DNA of 64,000 bases from an uncultured Chitinophaga sp. (GTDB taxonomy: Bacteria; Bacteroidota; Bacteroidia; Chitinophagales; Chitinophagaceae), in contig NZ_CABHOU010000010.1 of the NCBI RefSeq assembly GCF_902168175.1, forward strand, positions 60,557 through 124,556. The letters run 5' to 3'. A program made the position numbers and the translations under genes. Shown one piece after another: positions 17,568 through 27,155 of the stretch. A model generated the notes under the pieces. It was given only the letters and a program-made list of their open reading frames with translations. It did not search any database and had not been told where the DNA came from. Numbering within the stretch: the first letter of the stretch is position 1; the number at the start of each line of letters is the position of its first letter.

Positions 17568-18262
17568 CTGTACACTCAAGTTAACGAAAAATATTATCCC
17601 CAAAAAAAATCTGGTTAAACATTTGTTAAAAGCTTGTTTTTCTCAAAACACTTAATTATTTACCTGTTAATTATCTATGAATAATGTATTTATTTAAATA
17701 GTCTAATTTTAAAGATTCAAATTTTCTTGATAGTGCTATCAATTTCAATTATTTAGGATGAGTGGACCGGACAAACTAGATAATTTCGAAAAGTTTTTTT
17801 TCTGCGCTTTTGAACGCAAACGATTAAATAAACCGCAGATTTGCAGATTACGATAGCATAGTCGCAACGAGATGAAACATCTCATAAAATGAAATATTTG
17901 TGTTTTATAAAAGCAAGCCCAGGCATTTTTTTTGCTCATAACCCGCCCAAACATGGGCGTAGCGGGAAACTCGTTATTGAACGCTGCTTTGCTCAGTTCT
18001 ACTACACTGCATCATTACTGCGATTAGTATTAATCCTGCATCAACCCCACCGCATCGGCACCTCACTATCGGGTAAAAATATCCAACATCGAATGCTTTA
18101 TCAATGCAGTAAAACCATACAAAAACAATTTGGGCAGCCGATGACACAAAATTCAGATGGCATTGCCACCTTTTCCAGCATCAACTGATTCCGCGTCTAC
18201 TTATTGTCAAGGGCACAACGAAACTACAAGTAGACGCACACCCAGTCTATTACGACGTGCAG
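17568..18262. other. AT-rich intergenic region with one inverted repeat
   Basis: About 700 bases between the SusC start and the end of the next minus-strand gene. It should contain the SusC promoter; the GTTAAACATTTGTTAA block at 17614-17629 recurs at 12707-12722. Near the far end GCGTCTACTT (18193-18202) pairs with AAGTAGACGC (18228-18237) around a 25-base loop, possibly the transcript end of the gene stopping at 18263. The short open frames here show no family features, and I call no gene. Confidence 0.5.
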
Positions 18263-20239
18263 TTACCACTTAGCAATTAGCTGCCACTGTACGAGCAGCT
18301 TGTTACCGGACAACTCCTCCCCAACATCCATCTCCTTTTCTGTGCGATGAAACCGTAACCAGCAATTCACTGATTTGGTTAAACGATATTGCAAATTCAG
18401 ATAGTACTGCCAACCTCTTCCCGAAAACCTGGACATTGCATAGTCATACAACATGCCGTTTTCGGAAGCATACAATCCATTACCCTCGCCACTTACATCA
18501 AAGCGTGTCAATCGCCCGGCCAGCCGAAAACGACTGCCGGGAACTTTCGCCTGGAACTCCTGGTAGGCGAGCCAGCCGTGGTTCTTAGCTAACACTTCTA
18601 CCTGCTTATTCAATTCCAGCCTTGTTCGCATGGATACCGATTCGTTGACTTTAAAATCGCTGAACCATCGGAAATTATACTTCTTCCATTGATGCAAATA
18701 CGACATCACTTTATCGTCATCTTTCGCATTTAAAGCCTGTAACGCATAAGTAAAGCGCACGCCTGTTTCTGCCTGTTTTGAAGGACGCCAGAGTAACAGC
18801 AGCAAAGCATCTCTTCCAAAAGATGGCGCATCTACCCTATACCGCAACCATGGAAACATATATATGTCGGCATAGACGGAGACTTCGATCCGTGGATTAG
18901 GTTTTAATGATATGCCGGTGTAAAAACCCTGTTCATTTGCAGGTTTACTGCCTGCTGCAAATGCATTTGTATACAGCGACTGATAGGCTCTTGCAAACTT
19001 CCTGTACACCAGCGACAGATCGATTTTGGGGCTGATGCCTGCCAATATGCCCTGCAACACAGCCAGTTGCCCATGATGATCAACGGCTGCTTCTCCGAAG
19101 AAGTGAAAATTGCGCCAACCCTTCGCATAATCTGCACTTAGGTTCACGATACTTTTTCCCATAAAAGAGAATTGGCTGTATGGTTCCAGTTGTTTTTCCA
19201 ATGGCGGCTGTAGCCGGTGCATGACAATGTTCATACCTGCATGCCCCTGTGCTATCCTATACTTTAAATTCGCCCCGGCAGAGAGTTGCCGGACGTTCCC
19301 CATTTTGCTTATCTCTATTGCTGTACGATGATACCCTGTTGTAACAAGTGAACTAATGGCGGAAGTGGTGGTATCACTGCCTGCATCTAATTTCCTCAGG
19401 GATGCGAAAGCGGTAAGTTCAACCTGCTTATGCTTCAGGGTAATACCGGCACCACGAAAAAAGAAATGCTCGCCGGCAGATGTATATGGCCGCAATACCT
19501 CTCCTTCCCGTTTCACATGCATTACCGCTGCCCCTTTTCCCAACGCCATGGAATGCCATTGGATAAGGCCCTGACCGAGATTTACCACGTAATCACCTAT
19601 CGCCAGCGCATGGATTTTTTTGTAACGCCCCAAAAACAGATGTGCGCTGTAGAAATCAAATCCTTTTCGCTGTGCGCCATTGAAGAATTGCTCACCGGCA
19701 TCCTTTTCCGCAGTAATGCCCCAGCTGGCATGACGCGGGAAACTATAGCGGTAACGAAACATTATTTTATCCGCGCTTCCGAGATAGTTAGCCTGTTGCC
19801 CCAACACCCTGGAATGTCTTAACAATAATGAATGTTCACCTTTTCGCCAGTAATCGGAAAGCGCAATCTGCCCTTCGTTTCCCACGCGGACATAGGGAAG
19901 TAAACGGCGTATTAGCGGCAGTTCAAAACCAGGTACAGCCTGCAGCTCAAAGATGCTTAACAATGCACCCAGCGAATCGCGGTACTGCAGGAAACCTGTT
20001 ATCTCTAAAGGACTTAACAATCCCAATGCCTGCAACGCCTCTTCGTCCGCACTATTTAAATCGAGCGGACGGCTGATGTAAGCTTGCAATTGCTGCCACC
20101 ACGCATCATCTTCGCTCTCATTGCCTGCTTCTGCCTGCAACTCCATGTTATTAAGCGTTTCACGATGCAACTCCTCCTGTGCATATAAAGGGAAAGTTAT
20201 CATCACTCCTAACCATATCAAAATTCCTTTCGCTGCCAT
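18263..20239 (-). CDS. Helix-hairpin-helix outer-membrane beta-barrel protein
   Basis: 658 residues with a signal peptide (cleavage near LYAQE, residue 20). Residues about 56-117 hold helix-hairpin-helix repeats of the ComEA kind (PLDLNSADEEALQALGLLS, then IFELQAVPGF). The rest is rich in alternating aromatic strands and ends in W (QLIAKW), as expected of an outer-membrane barrel. HhH-plus-barrel proteins are common in Bacteroidota and remain poorly characterised; DNA binding or uptake has been guessed from the HhH part only. Its start overlaps the upstream gene by 22 bases, so the two are co-transcribed. Confidence 0.75.
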   Translation of the reverse strand: MAAKGILIWLGVMITFPLYAQEELHRETLNNMELQAEAGNESEDDAWWQQLQAYISRPLDLNSADEEALQALGLLSPLEITGFLQYRDSLGALLSIFELQAVPGFELPLIRRLLPYVRVGNEGQIALSDYWRKGEHSLLLRHSRVLGQQANYLGSADKIMFRYRYSFPRHASWGITAEKDAGEQFFNGAQRKGFDFYSAHLFLGRYKKIHALAIGDYVVNLGQGLIQWHSMALGKGAAVMHVKREGEVLRPYTSAGEHFFFRGAGITLKHKQVELTAFASLRKLDAGSDTTTSAISSLVTTGYHRTAIEISKMGNVRQLSAGANLKYRIAQGHAGMNIVMHRLQPPLEKQLEPYSQFSFMGKSIVNLSADYAKGWRNFHFFGEAAVDHHGQLAVLQGILAGISPKIDLSLVYRKFARAYQSLYTNAFAAGSKPANEQGFYTGISLKPNPRIEVSVYADIYMFPWLRYRVDAPSFGRDALLLLLWRPSKQAETGVRFTYALQALNAKDDDKVMSYLHQWKKYNFRWFSDFKVNESVSMRTRLELNKQVEVLAKNHGWLAYQEFQAKVPGSRFRLAGRLTRFDVSGEGNGLYASENGMLYDYAMSRFSGRGWQYYLNLQYRLTKSVNCWLRFHRTEKEMDVGEELSGNKLLVQWQLIAKW

Positions 20240-20976
20240 ACAATCATGATATTTGGAGTGAGACCTAATTGCGGATGATAATTGCCAGTAACACCAGCTC
20301 TTATCTTTCCCTTTATTAAACTAATACCTGCATAGTTTAACTGCGGACTGGTAGCCGCACCCAGTAAACAGGAGAAATACTTAACCGGCCTGTATTCCAG
20401 CACACACAAGGCTTCCGGCGGACTATCATCCATCTTCCTGAACTCCATTGCTATGTTACATTGTGGCGAAGCAGTGTAACCGGCACCGGCCATGTATATC
20501 AATGGTAAATGTTTCGCTGAAGGATACTGAATATGAAAACCCGCCTGGAACTTTTCGGTGAGATGATACATCAATCCTCCATTTATCCTTAGTGAATTTT
20601 GTTTCCCATATCCGTATACGTTGATAATCTGGTAACCAAACCCTACACCCAGCCTGATTTTACTGCTTAACACACGACCGTACGACACCCCATACTCTTG
20701 CTCATTATATAATTTGCCACCGTAGGCATGAAGCATCAAACCGAAGGCCCCTGCAGGCACGGGCATTACCACAGACATGGTGTAGACGCTTATTTCCTTC
20801 AACATAAATTTTTGTTCCGCCAGCAATCCTGCCGTAGTGTGTTTGATTTGCGAAAGTGCTGCCGGTCGGACCGAGGCAGAGAACGGGTTAATGAAAGTAT
20901 TGTTGTAAACTAAAGGCTGCGCACAGCAGTACCTGCCGAATACCAGGCAAGCGAAGAACAGTAACATGTTTTTCAT
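20218..20976 (-). CDS. Exported beta-barrel-like protein, PorV/PorQ-like appearance
   Basis: 252 residues with a signal peptide (to about CCAQ, residue 20). NPFSASVRPAALSQ after the leader, then repeated short glycine/aromatic strands (GAFGLMLHAYGG, IRLGVGFGYQ, LRINGGLMYH), suggest an eight- to twelve-stranded outer-membrane barrel of the kind seen in type IX secretion accessory or UPF0164-like proteins. It overlaps the following HhH-barrel gene by 22 bases, implying joint function at the outer membrane. The family assignment is tentative. A small inverted repeat (21087-21095 with 21101-21109) lies upstream. Confidence 0.6.
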   Translation of the reverse strand: MKNMLLFFACLVFGRYCCAQPLVYNNTFINPFSASVRPAALSQIKHTTAGLLAEQKFMLKEISVYTMSVVMPVPAGAFGLMLHAYGGKLYNEQEYGVSYGRVLSSKIRLGVGFGYQIINVYGYGKQNSLRINGGLMYHLTEKFQAGFHIQYPSAKHLPLIYMAGAGYTASPQCNIAMEFRKMDDSPPEALCVLEYRPVKYFSCLLGAATSPQLNYAGISLIKGKIRAGVTGNYHPQLGLTPNIMIVWQRKEF

Positions 20977-21163
20977 GAGATAAATAAAGTATACTCTTTT
21001 GCAGCGGGCTATCTGCGGGTTAAATACAGATGCGAGAGGTTGGGAAACAAACGCATTTATTAAATGTCCTATCGGCTAAACTGGAGAATCAATTTGAGAA
21101 AAATTGATTGGGCTAACAACAATTTACAACTAAATATTCTTTCTATCCAAAATCAATTTTTCA

Positions 21164-21796
21164 CTAAAAAAGACCAAACAATTCAGAATCAATACCAGAG
21201 ATAATTTCACCGAGGTGTTCATCATTTTCCGGGAACTTATTTTTATCCACATCAATAATCAGCAACGGACCTTCTTTATATTTTTCGATCCAGCTGTTAT
21301 AATATTCGTTGAGTCTTTTCAGGTAATCGAGGCGGATATTTTCTTCGTATTCACGGCCACGTTTCTGTATTTGCGCTACCAGTGTTGGTACGGAAGCCTG
21401 CAGATAAATCAGCAGATCGGGTGGTTTCACCATCGACTTCAGCGTAGAAAAAAAGTTGAAGTAGTTGTCGAAATCGCGTTTGGTCATCAGTCCCATTTCA
21501 TAAAGGTTAGGCGCAAAGATGTGCGCATCTTCATAAATAGTTCTGTCCTGGATAACCACATCTTTGCCATGCTGAATTTCCACCAGCTGTTTAATACGGC
21601 TGTGCAGGAAATAGATCTGCAGGTTAAAAGACCAGCGCGGCATGTCTTCATAAAAGTCGTTGAGGTATGGATTATGTTCTACATCCTCGAACTGCGGCGT
21701 CCATCTGTAGTGCTTAGCAAGCATTTCAGTGAGCGTGGTTTTACCGGCACCTATGTTACCGGCGATGGCGATATGCCTGATCTTATTTTTTGCCAT
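21164..21796 (-). CDS. Deoxynucleoside kinase
   Basis: 210 residues from the ATG at 21796. An in-frame ATG at 21853 would add 19 residues without family character and overlap trpS, so it is less likely. GNIGAGKTT (13-21) is the P-loop and QDRTIYEDAHIF is the DRS-type catalytic motif of the deoxyadenosine/deoxyguanosine kinase family; a lid region with arginines (QKRGREYEENIRLDYL) follows. It phosphorylates deoxynucleosides for salvage in the cytoplasm. It lies 34 bases after trpS on the same strand. Which deoxynucleoside it prefers cannot be told. Confidence 0.9.
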   Translation of the reverse strand: MAKNKIRHIAIAGNIGAGKTTLTEMLAKHYRWTPQFEDVEHNPYLNDFYEDMPRWSFNLQIYFLHSRIKQLVEIQHGKDVVIQDRTIYEDAHIFAPNLYEMGLMTKRDFDNYFNFFSTLKSMVKPPDLLIYLQASVPTLVAQIQKRGREYEENIRLDYLKRLNEYYNSWIEKYKEGPLLIIDVDKNKFPENDEHLGEIISGIDSELFGLF

Positions 21797-21830
21797 GCAT
21801 CTGGGGGAATAATGATTGAATATATCTGTC

Positions 21831-22838
21831 TTATCCGTAGTAATTAATACCAATTAACCTGCGGGCCTCCTGCAATGTTTTGCTGGCGCTTTCGCGGGCT
21901 TTTTCCGCACCTTGTTTTAATACCTTTTGCAGGTATTCACTATCGTTTTGGATGGCTTTTGCTTTTTCACGAATGGGAGCAATAAAGGCTACCATATCCT
22001 CGCCCATCTGTTTTTTCATATCACCATAACGTATATTGGCGCCATTATATGCGTCTTCAAAGAATTTAACCGTATCGGGTGCAGATACCAGCTTCATGAG
22101 CAGGAACAGGTTCTCTATATAATCGGGCATCGGTGTATTCTCAGCGGTTGGCCCACTATCCGTTTTTGCCTTCATCACTTTTTTACGTATTAGTTCATCG
22201 GTGTCGGCCAGGTAGAGCGTGGACATTTCATTTTCACTCTTACTCATTTTTCCGGCTCCGTCGAGGCTGGGTATTTTTACCAGTGTATCACCATAATTAA
22301 AGGCTACAGGCTCCGGGAACAGTTCGCCATAGCGGTTATTGAAACGCTGGGCGAAGTTGCGGCTCATTTCCAGGTGTTGCTCCTGATCTTTACCCACGGG
22401 CACTTTTACAGCACGTTGCACCAGGATATCGGCCGTCATCAACACCGGGTATGTTAACAGTCCGGCGTTTACATTGTTCGGGTTCTGACGCACCTTATCT
22501 TTAAAAGTAGGCACTTTTTCCAGTTCACCCATGTAAGCCAGCATGTTCAGCAAAAGGTACAATTCGGCAATTTCGGGTACATCACTTTGTGCATAGAGGG
22601 TACATTTCTCCGGATCCAGGCCCGAAGCCATATTTTCGGCCAGTACACGGTATACGTTACCTCTCAGATCTTTGGGGTCCGGGTGGGTGGTAAGTGAATG
22701 CCAGTCTGCTACGAAGAAATAACAGTTAAACTCCTCCTGCATCCGCAAAAAGTTGCGGATAGCGCCGAAATAATTACCGAGATGCAAATAGCCAGTGGAA
22801 CGGATGCCACTCACTACAATTTCCTTTGCTGTTGCCAT
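21831..22838 (-). CDS. trpS: Tryptophan--tRNA ligase
   Basis: 335 residues from the ATG at 22838; an upstream in-frame ATG (22868) adds ten hydrophobic residues that do not belong to the family. VSGIRSTGYLHLGNYFGA contains the HIGH-type motif as HLGN, and KMSKS is intact near residue 200. It charges tRNA-Trp. TrpRS usually starts GIQPSG; here it is GIRSTG, a mild variant. The deoxynucleoside kinase gene follows at 34 bases. Confidence 0.95.
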   Translation of the reverse strand: MATAKEIVVSGIRSTGYLHLGNYFGAIRNFLRMQEEFNCYFFVADWHSLTTHPDPKDLRGNVYRVLAENMASGLDPEKCTLYAQSDVPEIAELYLLLNMLAYMGELEKVPTFKDKVRQNPNNVNAGLLTYPVLMTADILVQRAVKVPVGKDQEQHLEMSRNFAQRFNNRYGELFPEPVAFNYGDTLVKIPSLDGAGKMSKSENEMSTLYLADTDELIRKKVMKAKTDSGPTAENTPMPDYIENLFLLMKLVSAPDTVKFFEDAYNGANIRYGDMKKQMGEDMVAFIAPIREKAKAIQNDSEYLQKVLKQGAEKARESASKTLQEARRLIGINYYG

Positions 22839-23011
22839 AGTGCCGCAAATTAATAAAAAAAGTAGCATGGCCAGCGACTTTAGAAGAGTATATCTGGGAA
22901 TCTTAAAGTGAGAGAGGGAACTGCATTAACTTTTGAACAACGAGCAACGAGCTTTCGTAAAGGGTTGGCTAATAATTAATTACTGGCAGCCTTATCATAT
23001 ATTGCATTTAT

Positions 23012-23173
23012 ATGAATACCGAAGACATAGCTTTACGTGTGCTGGAAATTGCCTTCACAGCTATTGTTAGTAGCAGCGGTGGATACTTTGCAGGTAAAAA
23101 TGCTTTCGTAAACAAGGAACGCAACATAACATTCCGTGTGGAGAACTTCCCTGCGATTACCCAACAGCAATAA
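23012..23173 (+). CDS. Possible small hydrophobic protein, 53 residues
   Basis: An ATG at 23012 opens 53 codons to a TAA at 23171-23173. The product begins MNTEDIALRVLEIAFTAIVS, with one hydrophobic stretch (about 8-27) and a basic, polar tail. It occupies the middle of the 474-base gap between trpS and gatC, which otherwise holds only AT-rich sequence. I do not recognise a family. Its composition looks protein-like, but support is limited to length and composition. Confidence 0.4.
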   Translation: MNTEDIALRVLEIAFTAIVSSSGGYFAGKNAFVNKERNITFRVENFPAITQQQ

Positions 23174-23312
23174 ATCAAGCTTCAAGCCGTTCCTTTGTGG
23201 AATTAACATTTCTATACATCTTCCATACCAACAACGTCACCGTTTATCCCTATTTTTGAGGAATAAGCATAATTGTCAATAATATTTAAATCTTTTTCTA
23301 TTTATTTGATTT

Positions 23313-23603
23313 ATGGAAGTGAATGACGAATTGATACAACAGTTATCGACCCTCGCCAGGCTTGAATTTTCGGCTGATGAACGCAATGGTATCCGCGAGG
23401 ATTTGCAGCGCATGATAACTTTTGTAGAAAAGCTCGGCGAACTGGACACCAAAGATGTTACCCCCCTGTTGCACATGACTTCTGACGTGAACGTGCTGAG
23501 GGAAGATGTGGTAAAACCCGTTATAACCCGCGAAGAAGGCCTTAAAAATGCCCCTTCTGCTAACGACCAATATTTTAAAGTACCCAAAGTAATCAAGAAA
23601 TAA
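23313..23603 (+). CDS. gatC: Asp-tRNA(Asn)/Glu-tRNA(Gln) amidotransferase subunit C
   Basis: 96 residues, the normal GatC length. The opening [17 protein letters not shown], the middle [18 protein letters not shown] and the end (LREDVV...[12 protein letters not shown]) match the subunit. GatC stabilises the GatAB transamidase that converts mischarged Glu-tRNA(Gln) or Asp-tRNA(Asn). gatA and gatB are not nearby, as is usual in many Bacteroidota. It is followed after two bases by an ABC transporter ATPase on the same strand. Confidence 0.93.
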   Translation: MEVNDELIQQLSTLARLEFSADERNGIREDLQRMITFVEKLGELDTKDVTPLLHMTSDVNVLREDVVKPVITREEGLKNAPSANDQYFKVPKVIKK

Positions 23604-23605
23604 CT

Positions 23606-24316
23606 ATGTCACAGGCAGTTATACACCTCGAAAGCATCAGGAAAAGCTATTTTATCGGCAAAAATGAATTGCCTGTACTGAAAGGCGTTACCCTGGACAT
23701 TCTTAAAAATGAGTACGTAGCGCTCATGGGACCTTCAGGTTCCGGTAAGTCTACGCTCATGAACATCCTGGGCTGCCTGGATACGCCCACCGGCGGGCGC
23801 TACGTGTTAAGCGGCCACGATGTTAGTAAAATGGAAGATGATTCCCTTGCCCGCGTACGTAACAAGGAAATAGGCTTCGTTTTCCAGCAATTTAACCTGA
23901 TGCCCCGCCTCTCCGCCCTTGAAAACGTTGCCGTACCGCTTATTTATGCCGGTATCAGCAAAAAGGACAGGGACGAAAAAGCAATGGCCATGTTAGAAAA
24001 AGTGGGACTGGGCCAGCGTTATAAACACAAACCCAACGAACTATCGGGTGGTCAGTGCCAGCGTGTAGCCATTGCCCGCGCCCTGGTAAACGACCCCTCC
24101 CTGATACTGGCGGATGAGCCCACGGGTAACCTGGATACCAAAACCTCCATAGAGATCATGGAAATATTCGGCCGCATTCATGATGGCGGTAACACCGTGG
24201 TGCTGGTAACACATGAAGAGGACATTGCCGACCACGCCCTGCGTGTAGTGCGCCTCCGCGACGGCCTTATCGAATCTGACAAGCTGAATAACAGAGCTAT
24301 TGCCGGCGTACATTAA
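23606..24316 (+). CDS. ABC transporter ATP-binding protein, MacB/LolD type
   Basis: 236 residues forming one nucleotide-binding domain: Walker [10 protein letters not shown] (42-50), Q-loop VFQQFNLMP (about 92-100), signature [15 protein letters not shown] (146-160, Cys in place of the common Gln), Walker B LILADE (167-171) and H-loop VTHEEDIA. The pattern is that of the LolD/MacB/FtsE class, which drives lipoprotein release, efflux or cell-division permeases. The membrane partner is not adjacent. Only two bases separate it from gatC, so they share a transcript. A terminator follows. Confidence 0.9.
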   Translation: MSQAVIHLESIRKSYFIGKNELPVLKGVTLDILKNEYVALMGPSGSGKSTLMNILGCLDTPTGGRYVLSGHDVSKMEDDSLARVRNKEIGFVFQQFNLMPRLSALENVAVPLIYAGISKKDRDEKAMAMLEKVGLGQRYKHKPNELSGGQCQRVAIARALVNDPSLILADEPTGNLDTKTSIEIMEIFGRIHDGGNTVVLVTHEEDIADHALRVVRLRDGLIESDKLNNRAIAGVH

Positions 24317-24341
24317 TACTAATAAGACATTATATATTGAT

Positions 24342-24370
24342 AAAGGGGAGCAGCGATGTTCCCCTTTTTA
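24342..24370 (+). terminator. Terminator after the gatC-ABC unit
   Basis: AAAGGGGA (24342-24349) pairs with TCCCCTTT (24360-24367) and a T-run follows. It lies 26 bases after the ABC gene stop and before the adenosyltransferase start, which argues against an upstream start at 24337 for that gene. Confidence 0.8.
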
Positions 24371-24399
24371 TATTAGGTTTGCCAGGTAATACGGTTATT

Positions 24400-24960
24400 A
24401 TGGCAATGAAGATTTATACCAAAACAGGAGATAAAGGGAAAACATCCCTCATTGGCGGCACAAAAGTGTCTAAAAGTCACATCCGCATTGAAACATACGG
24501 TACGGTGGATGAGCTCAACTCCTACATAGGCCTGGTAAACGACCATACCTCCAACCCCCAGACTAAAACACTGCTAAAAGAAATACAGGACCGCCTTTTC
24601 ACCATCGGCTCCTCCCTGGCCTGCGACCCGGACAAGGAAACCAAAATGAAGATCCCGGACCTGCATGAGGCCGACATCAAACTACTGGAAGATACCATGG
24701 ATAAGATGGACAGTCAGTTGGAGCCTATGAAGTTTTTCATACTACCGGGCGGACATGTAGCCGTATCGACCTGCCACATTGCGCGTTGTGTATGCCGCAG
24801 GGCCGAGCGCCTGTGCGTAAGCATGCAGGACGAAGAGATGTTTGTAGAACCATTAGTGCTGCAATACCTCAACCGCCTTAGCGATTACCTTTTTATGCTG
24901 AGCCGCTGGACAGCCCACGAACTGGGTGTGGCGGAAGTACCATGGAAACCAAGGGTATAA
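24400..24960 (+). CDS. PduO-type cob(I)alamin adenosyltransferase
   Basis: 187 residues from the ATG at 24400; a longer reading from 24337 would run through the terminator hairpin. KIYTKTGDKGKTSLIGG is the N-terminal ATP-binding signature, and CRRAERL with RLSDYLFMLSRW are the conserved C-terminal helices of the PduO/MMAB family. It transfers the adenosyl group of ATP to reduced cobalamin to make coenzyme B12. It ends directly against a convergent gene at 24961. Confidence 0.92.
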   Translation: MAMKIYTKTGDKGKTSLIGGTKVSKSHIRIETYGTVDELNSYIGLVNDHTSNPQTKTLLKEIQDRLFTIGSSLACDPDKETKMKIPDLHEADIKLLEDTMDKMDSQLEPMKFFILPGGHVAVSTCHIARCVCRRAERLCVSMQDEEMFVEPLVLQYLNRLSDYLFMLSRWTAHELGVAEVPWKPRV

Positions 24961-25665
24961 TTACTTTTTTAGCCCGGTGATGAGCGTAGAACCCGCTGCC
25001 TTACCACGCTTATCGGTCGTTTCCGTTTTCACCACGCCAAAGCCGGGTGCAAACCATTCGGTACCGGTAATGGCGAAAGGAGGCATCTTCATGCCCATCA
25101 TCTGCATTTGCAGACTACCTGAAAAAGTGATCTTGTAGCAGCTCCAGGTGCCTGCAGGACTGGTTACATCTTCTTTACCTTCCACTTTACGGTCGGTAAC
25201 CGTGTACTCCATACTCATGGGCGCACCGCTCGCGTCGCCTTCCATTTTAAACTTAGCATCGGGCAGGCTTTGCCCTTCCGCCATTTTTGCGGGATAGTTG
25301 ATGAAGCTTTCGGAAGATTTCATGCTCGCCTTCGTATCTTTATTAGCGCCAGGCATAGCAGGCATCGCCATCTGCATATCGATATCGATACCATCGCCGT
25401 TACAGCGGAATTTGCCTTTACCGGAGTTCATGACCTTTCCTTTTTTGTCGGTCATAGTAGTGGTGAGGGAAGATTGAAGACCGCCGGCCGCGTTACTCAC
25501 CTCATCTATCTTAATTTTATTAATGGCTGTAACTACCCCTTTGCCATCATAAACCGTCATTTCTACCTCCGCATTATTAAGGAGGAGAAAATAACTTTTA
25601 CAGTCCTGGGAAACGGCGTACAACGTGGTACAGCAGAGCGCTAAGGCTAGAAGTAACTTTCTCAT
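24961..25665 (-). CDS. Exported protein, TapB/DUF3108-like
   Basis: 234 residues with a signal peptide (cleavage near AVSQD, residue 20). After QDCKSYFLL come beta-rich segments. The C-terminal EWFAPGFGVVKTE stretch, near a WSCYKITFSG strand, is the pattern of the DUF3108/TapB-like proteins found in Bacteroidota. A methionine-rich section (DMQMAMPAMPG and later QMQMMGMKMPP) is unusual and could bind metal such as copper, but that is a guess. Function is unknown. Convergent with the adenosyltransferase with no gap. Confidence 0.6.
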   Translation of the reverse strand: MRKLLLALALCCTTLYAVSQDCKSYFLLLNNAEVEMTVYDGKGVVTAINKIKIDEVSNAAGGLQSSLTTTMTDKKGKVMNSGKGKFRCNGDGIDIDMQMAMPAMPGANKDTKASMKSSESFINYPAKMAEGQSLPDAKFKMEGDASGAPMSMEYTVTDRKVEGKEDVTSPAGTWSCYKITFSGSLQMQMMGMKMPPFAITGTEWFAPGFGVVKTETTDKRGKAAGSTLITGLKK

Positions 25666-25786
25666 GTAGATGTATTTTGGGATTTAACTCACCGAATTTA
25701 CGATATGTTTTCCAGATGCGGCCAGGGTGCGGCCGCTGTTATCTTTCGACGAAAAACAGTAGGTTTGCACAAATTTATTTGAACAG

Positions 25787-27073
25787 ATGAACCTGATAGA
25801 AGAATTACGCTGGCGGGGCATGATACAGGATATAATGCCTGGAACGGAGGAACAATTGAAAAAAGAGATGACCTCCGCCTATATCGGCTTTGATCCTACA
25901 GCTGATTCACTGCACGTGGGCAGCCTGGTGCCCATTATGCTGCTGGTACACCTGCAGAAGGCCGGCCACAAGCCATACGCCCTTGTTGGCGGCGCTACCG
26001 GCATGGTAGGCGACCCTTCTTTTAAAGCAGAAGAAAGGAAAATGCTCGATCTGGACACGCTCCAGATCAACCAGCAGGGAATCAAAGCACAGCTTGAACG
26101 CTTCCTGGACTTTGATCCGGCGAAACCTAACGCAGCCGAAATGGTTAACAACTTCGACTGGTTTAAGGATTTCACGTTCCTTGACTTTATCCGCGATGTA
26201 GGCAAACACATTACCGTCAACTACATGATGGCAAAGGATTCGGTGAAGAAACGCATTGAAGGCGAAAACGGCATGTCGTTTACCGAATTTACTTACCAGC
26301 TTATACAGGGCTACGATTTTTACTGGCTCTATAAAAACAAGAACTGTAAGCTGCAGATGGGCGGTTCCGACCAATGGGGTAACATCGTAACAGGCACGGA
26401 ACTCGTGCGCCGCAAAGCCGGTGGCGAGGCGTTCGCCTTTACCTGCCCGCTGGTGAAAAAGGCTGATGGTACCAAGTTCGGCAAATCCGAGCAGGGCAAC
26501 ATCTGGCTGGATGCTACCAAAACAACACCTTACCAGTTCTATCAGTTCTGGCTGAAAGCCACCGACGACGATGCTAAAAGCTATATTAAGACCTTCACTT
26601 TCATTCCTAAAGAGGAAATTGATGCGTTGATAGCTGAGCATGACAAAGCGCCTGAACAACGCCAGCTGCAGAAACGCCTGGCCAAAGAGGTGACTACCTT
26701 TATCCATAGTGCAGATGATTACGAGCAGGCCGAACGCACCACGCAAACCCTGTTCGGTAAAGGCCCATCTTCCGAAGCCCTCAAAACCATGAGCGAAGAA
26801 GAGCTGCTGCAACTCATGGATGGTGTTCCCCAGGTAGAAGTAACCACCGCAGATATCGAAGCAGCTAAAGATGTAGTTACCTTCCTGGCCGATGCGAAGG
26901 TGTTTCCCAGCAAAGGAGAAGCCCGAAAAATGATCCAGGGTGGCGGTGTTAGCATGAACAATACTAAAGTAACCGCTATCGACGTGAAGATTACAGATGA
27001 AGCGCTGATTAATGGAAAATATATCCTCTTCCAAAAAGGAAAGAAGAATAACATCCTTGTAAAAGTGGTTTAA
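25787..27073 (+). CDS. tyrS: Tyrosine--tRNA ligase
   Basis: 428 residues. [11 protein letters not shown] carries the HIGH-type motif as HVGS, KFGKS is the KMSKS equivalent, and the C-terminal S4 RNA-binding domain (about residues 360-428, [16 protein letters not shown]) is complete. [10 protein letters not shown] is the tyrosine-binding signature. It charges tRNA-Tyr. Stand-alone gene with its own terminator at 27096. No T-box or other leader structure was recognised in the 121 bases upstream. Confidence 0.96.
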   Translation: MNLIEELRWRGMIQDIMPGTEEQLKKEMTSAYIGFDPTADSLHVGSLVPIMLLVHLQKAGHKPYALVGGATGMVGDPSFKAEERKMLDLDTLQINQQGIKAQLERFLDFDPAKPNAAEMVNNFDWFKDFTFLDFIRDVGKHITVNYMMAKDSVKKRIEGENGMSFTEFTYQLIQGYDFYWLYKNKNCKLQMGGSDQWGNIVTGTELVRRKAGGEAFAFTCPLVKKADGTKFGKSEQGNIWLDATKTTPYQFYQFWLKATDDDAKSYIKTFTFIPKEEIDALIAEHDKAPEQRQLQKRLAKEVTTFIHSADDYEQAERTTQTLFGKGPSSEALKTMSEEELLQLMDGVPQVEVTTADIEAAKDVVTFLADAKVFPSKGEARKMIQGGGVSMNNTKVTAIDVKITDEALINGKYILFQKGKKNNILVKVV

Positions 27074-27095
27074 ATGAAATTTTTATATTGATGAG

Positions 27096-27128
27096 AACAC
27101 CGGTCTATATGGGCCGGTGTTTTTTTAT
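27096..27128 (+). terminator. tyrS terminator
   Basis: AACACCGG (27096-27103) pairs with CCGGTGTT (27114-27121), followed by a T-run to about 27126. It lies 22 bases after the tyrS stop. Confidence 0.9.
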
Positions 27129-27155
27129 AGGAAGCATTCAACAAAAATGCATAAA

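Noticed and set aside
17745..18188. Overlapping 69- and 99-codon frames on opposite strands in the SusC-HhH gap
   Set aside because: No signal peptide, domain or plausible composition; they overlap each other in an AT-rich gap.
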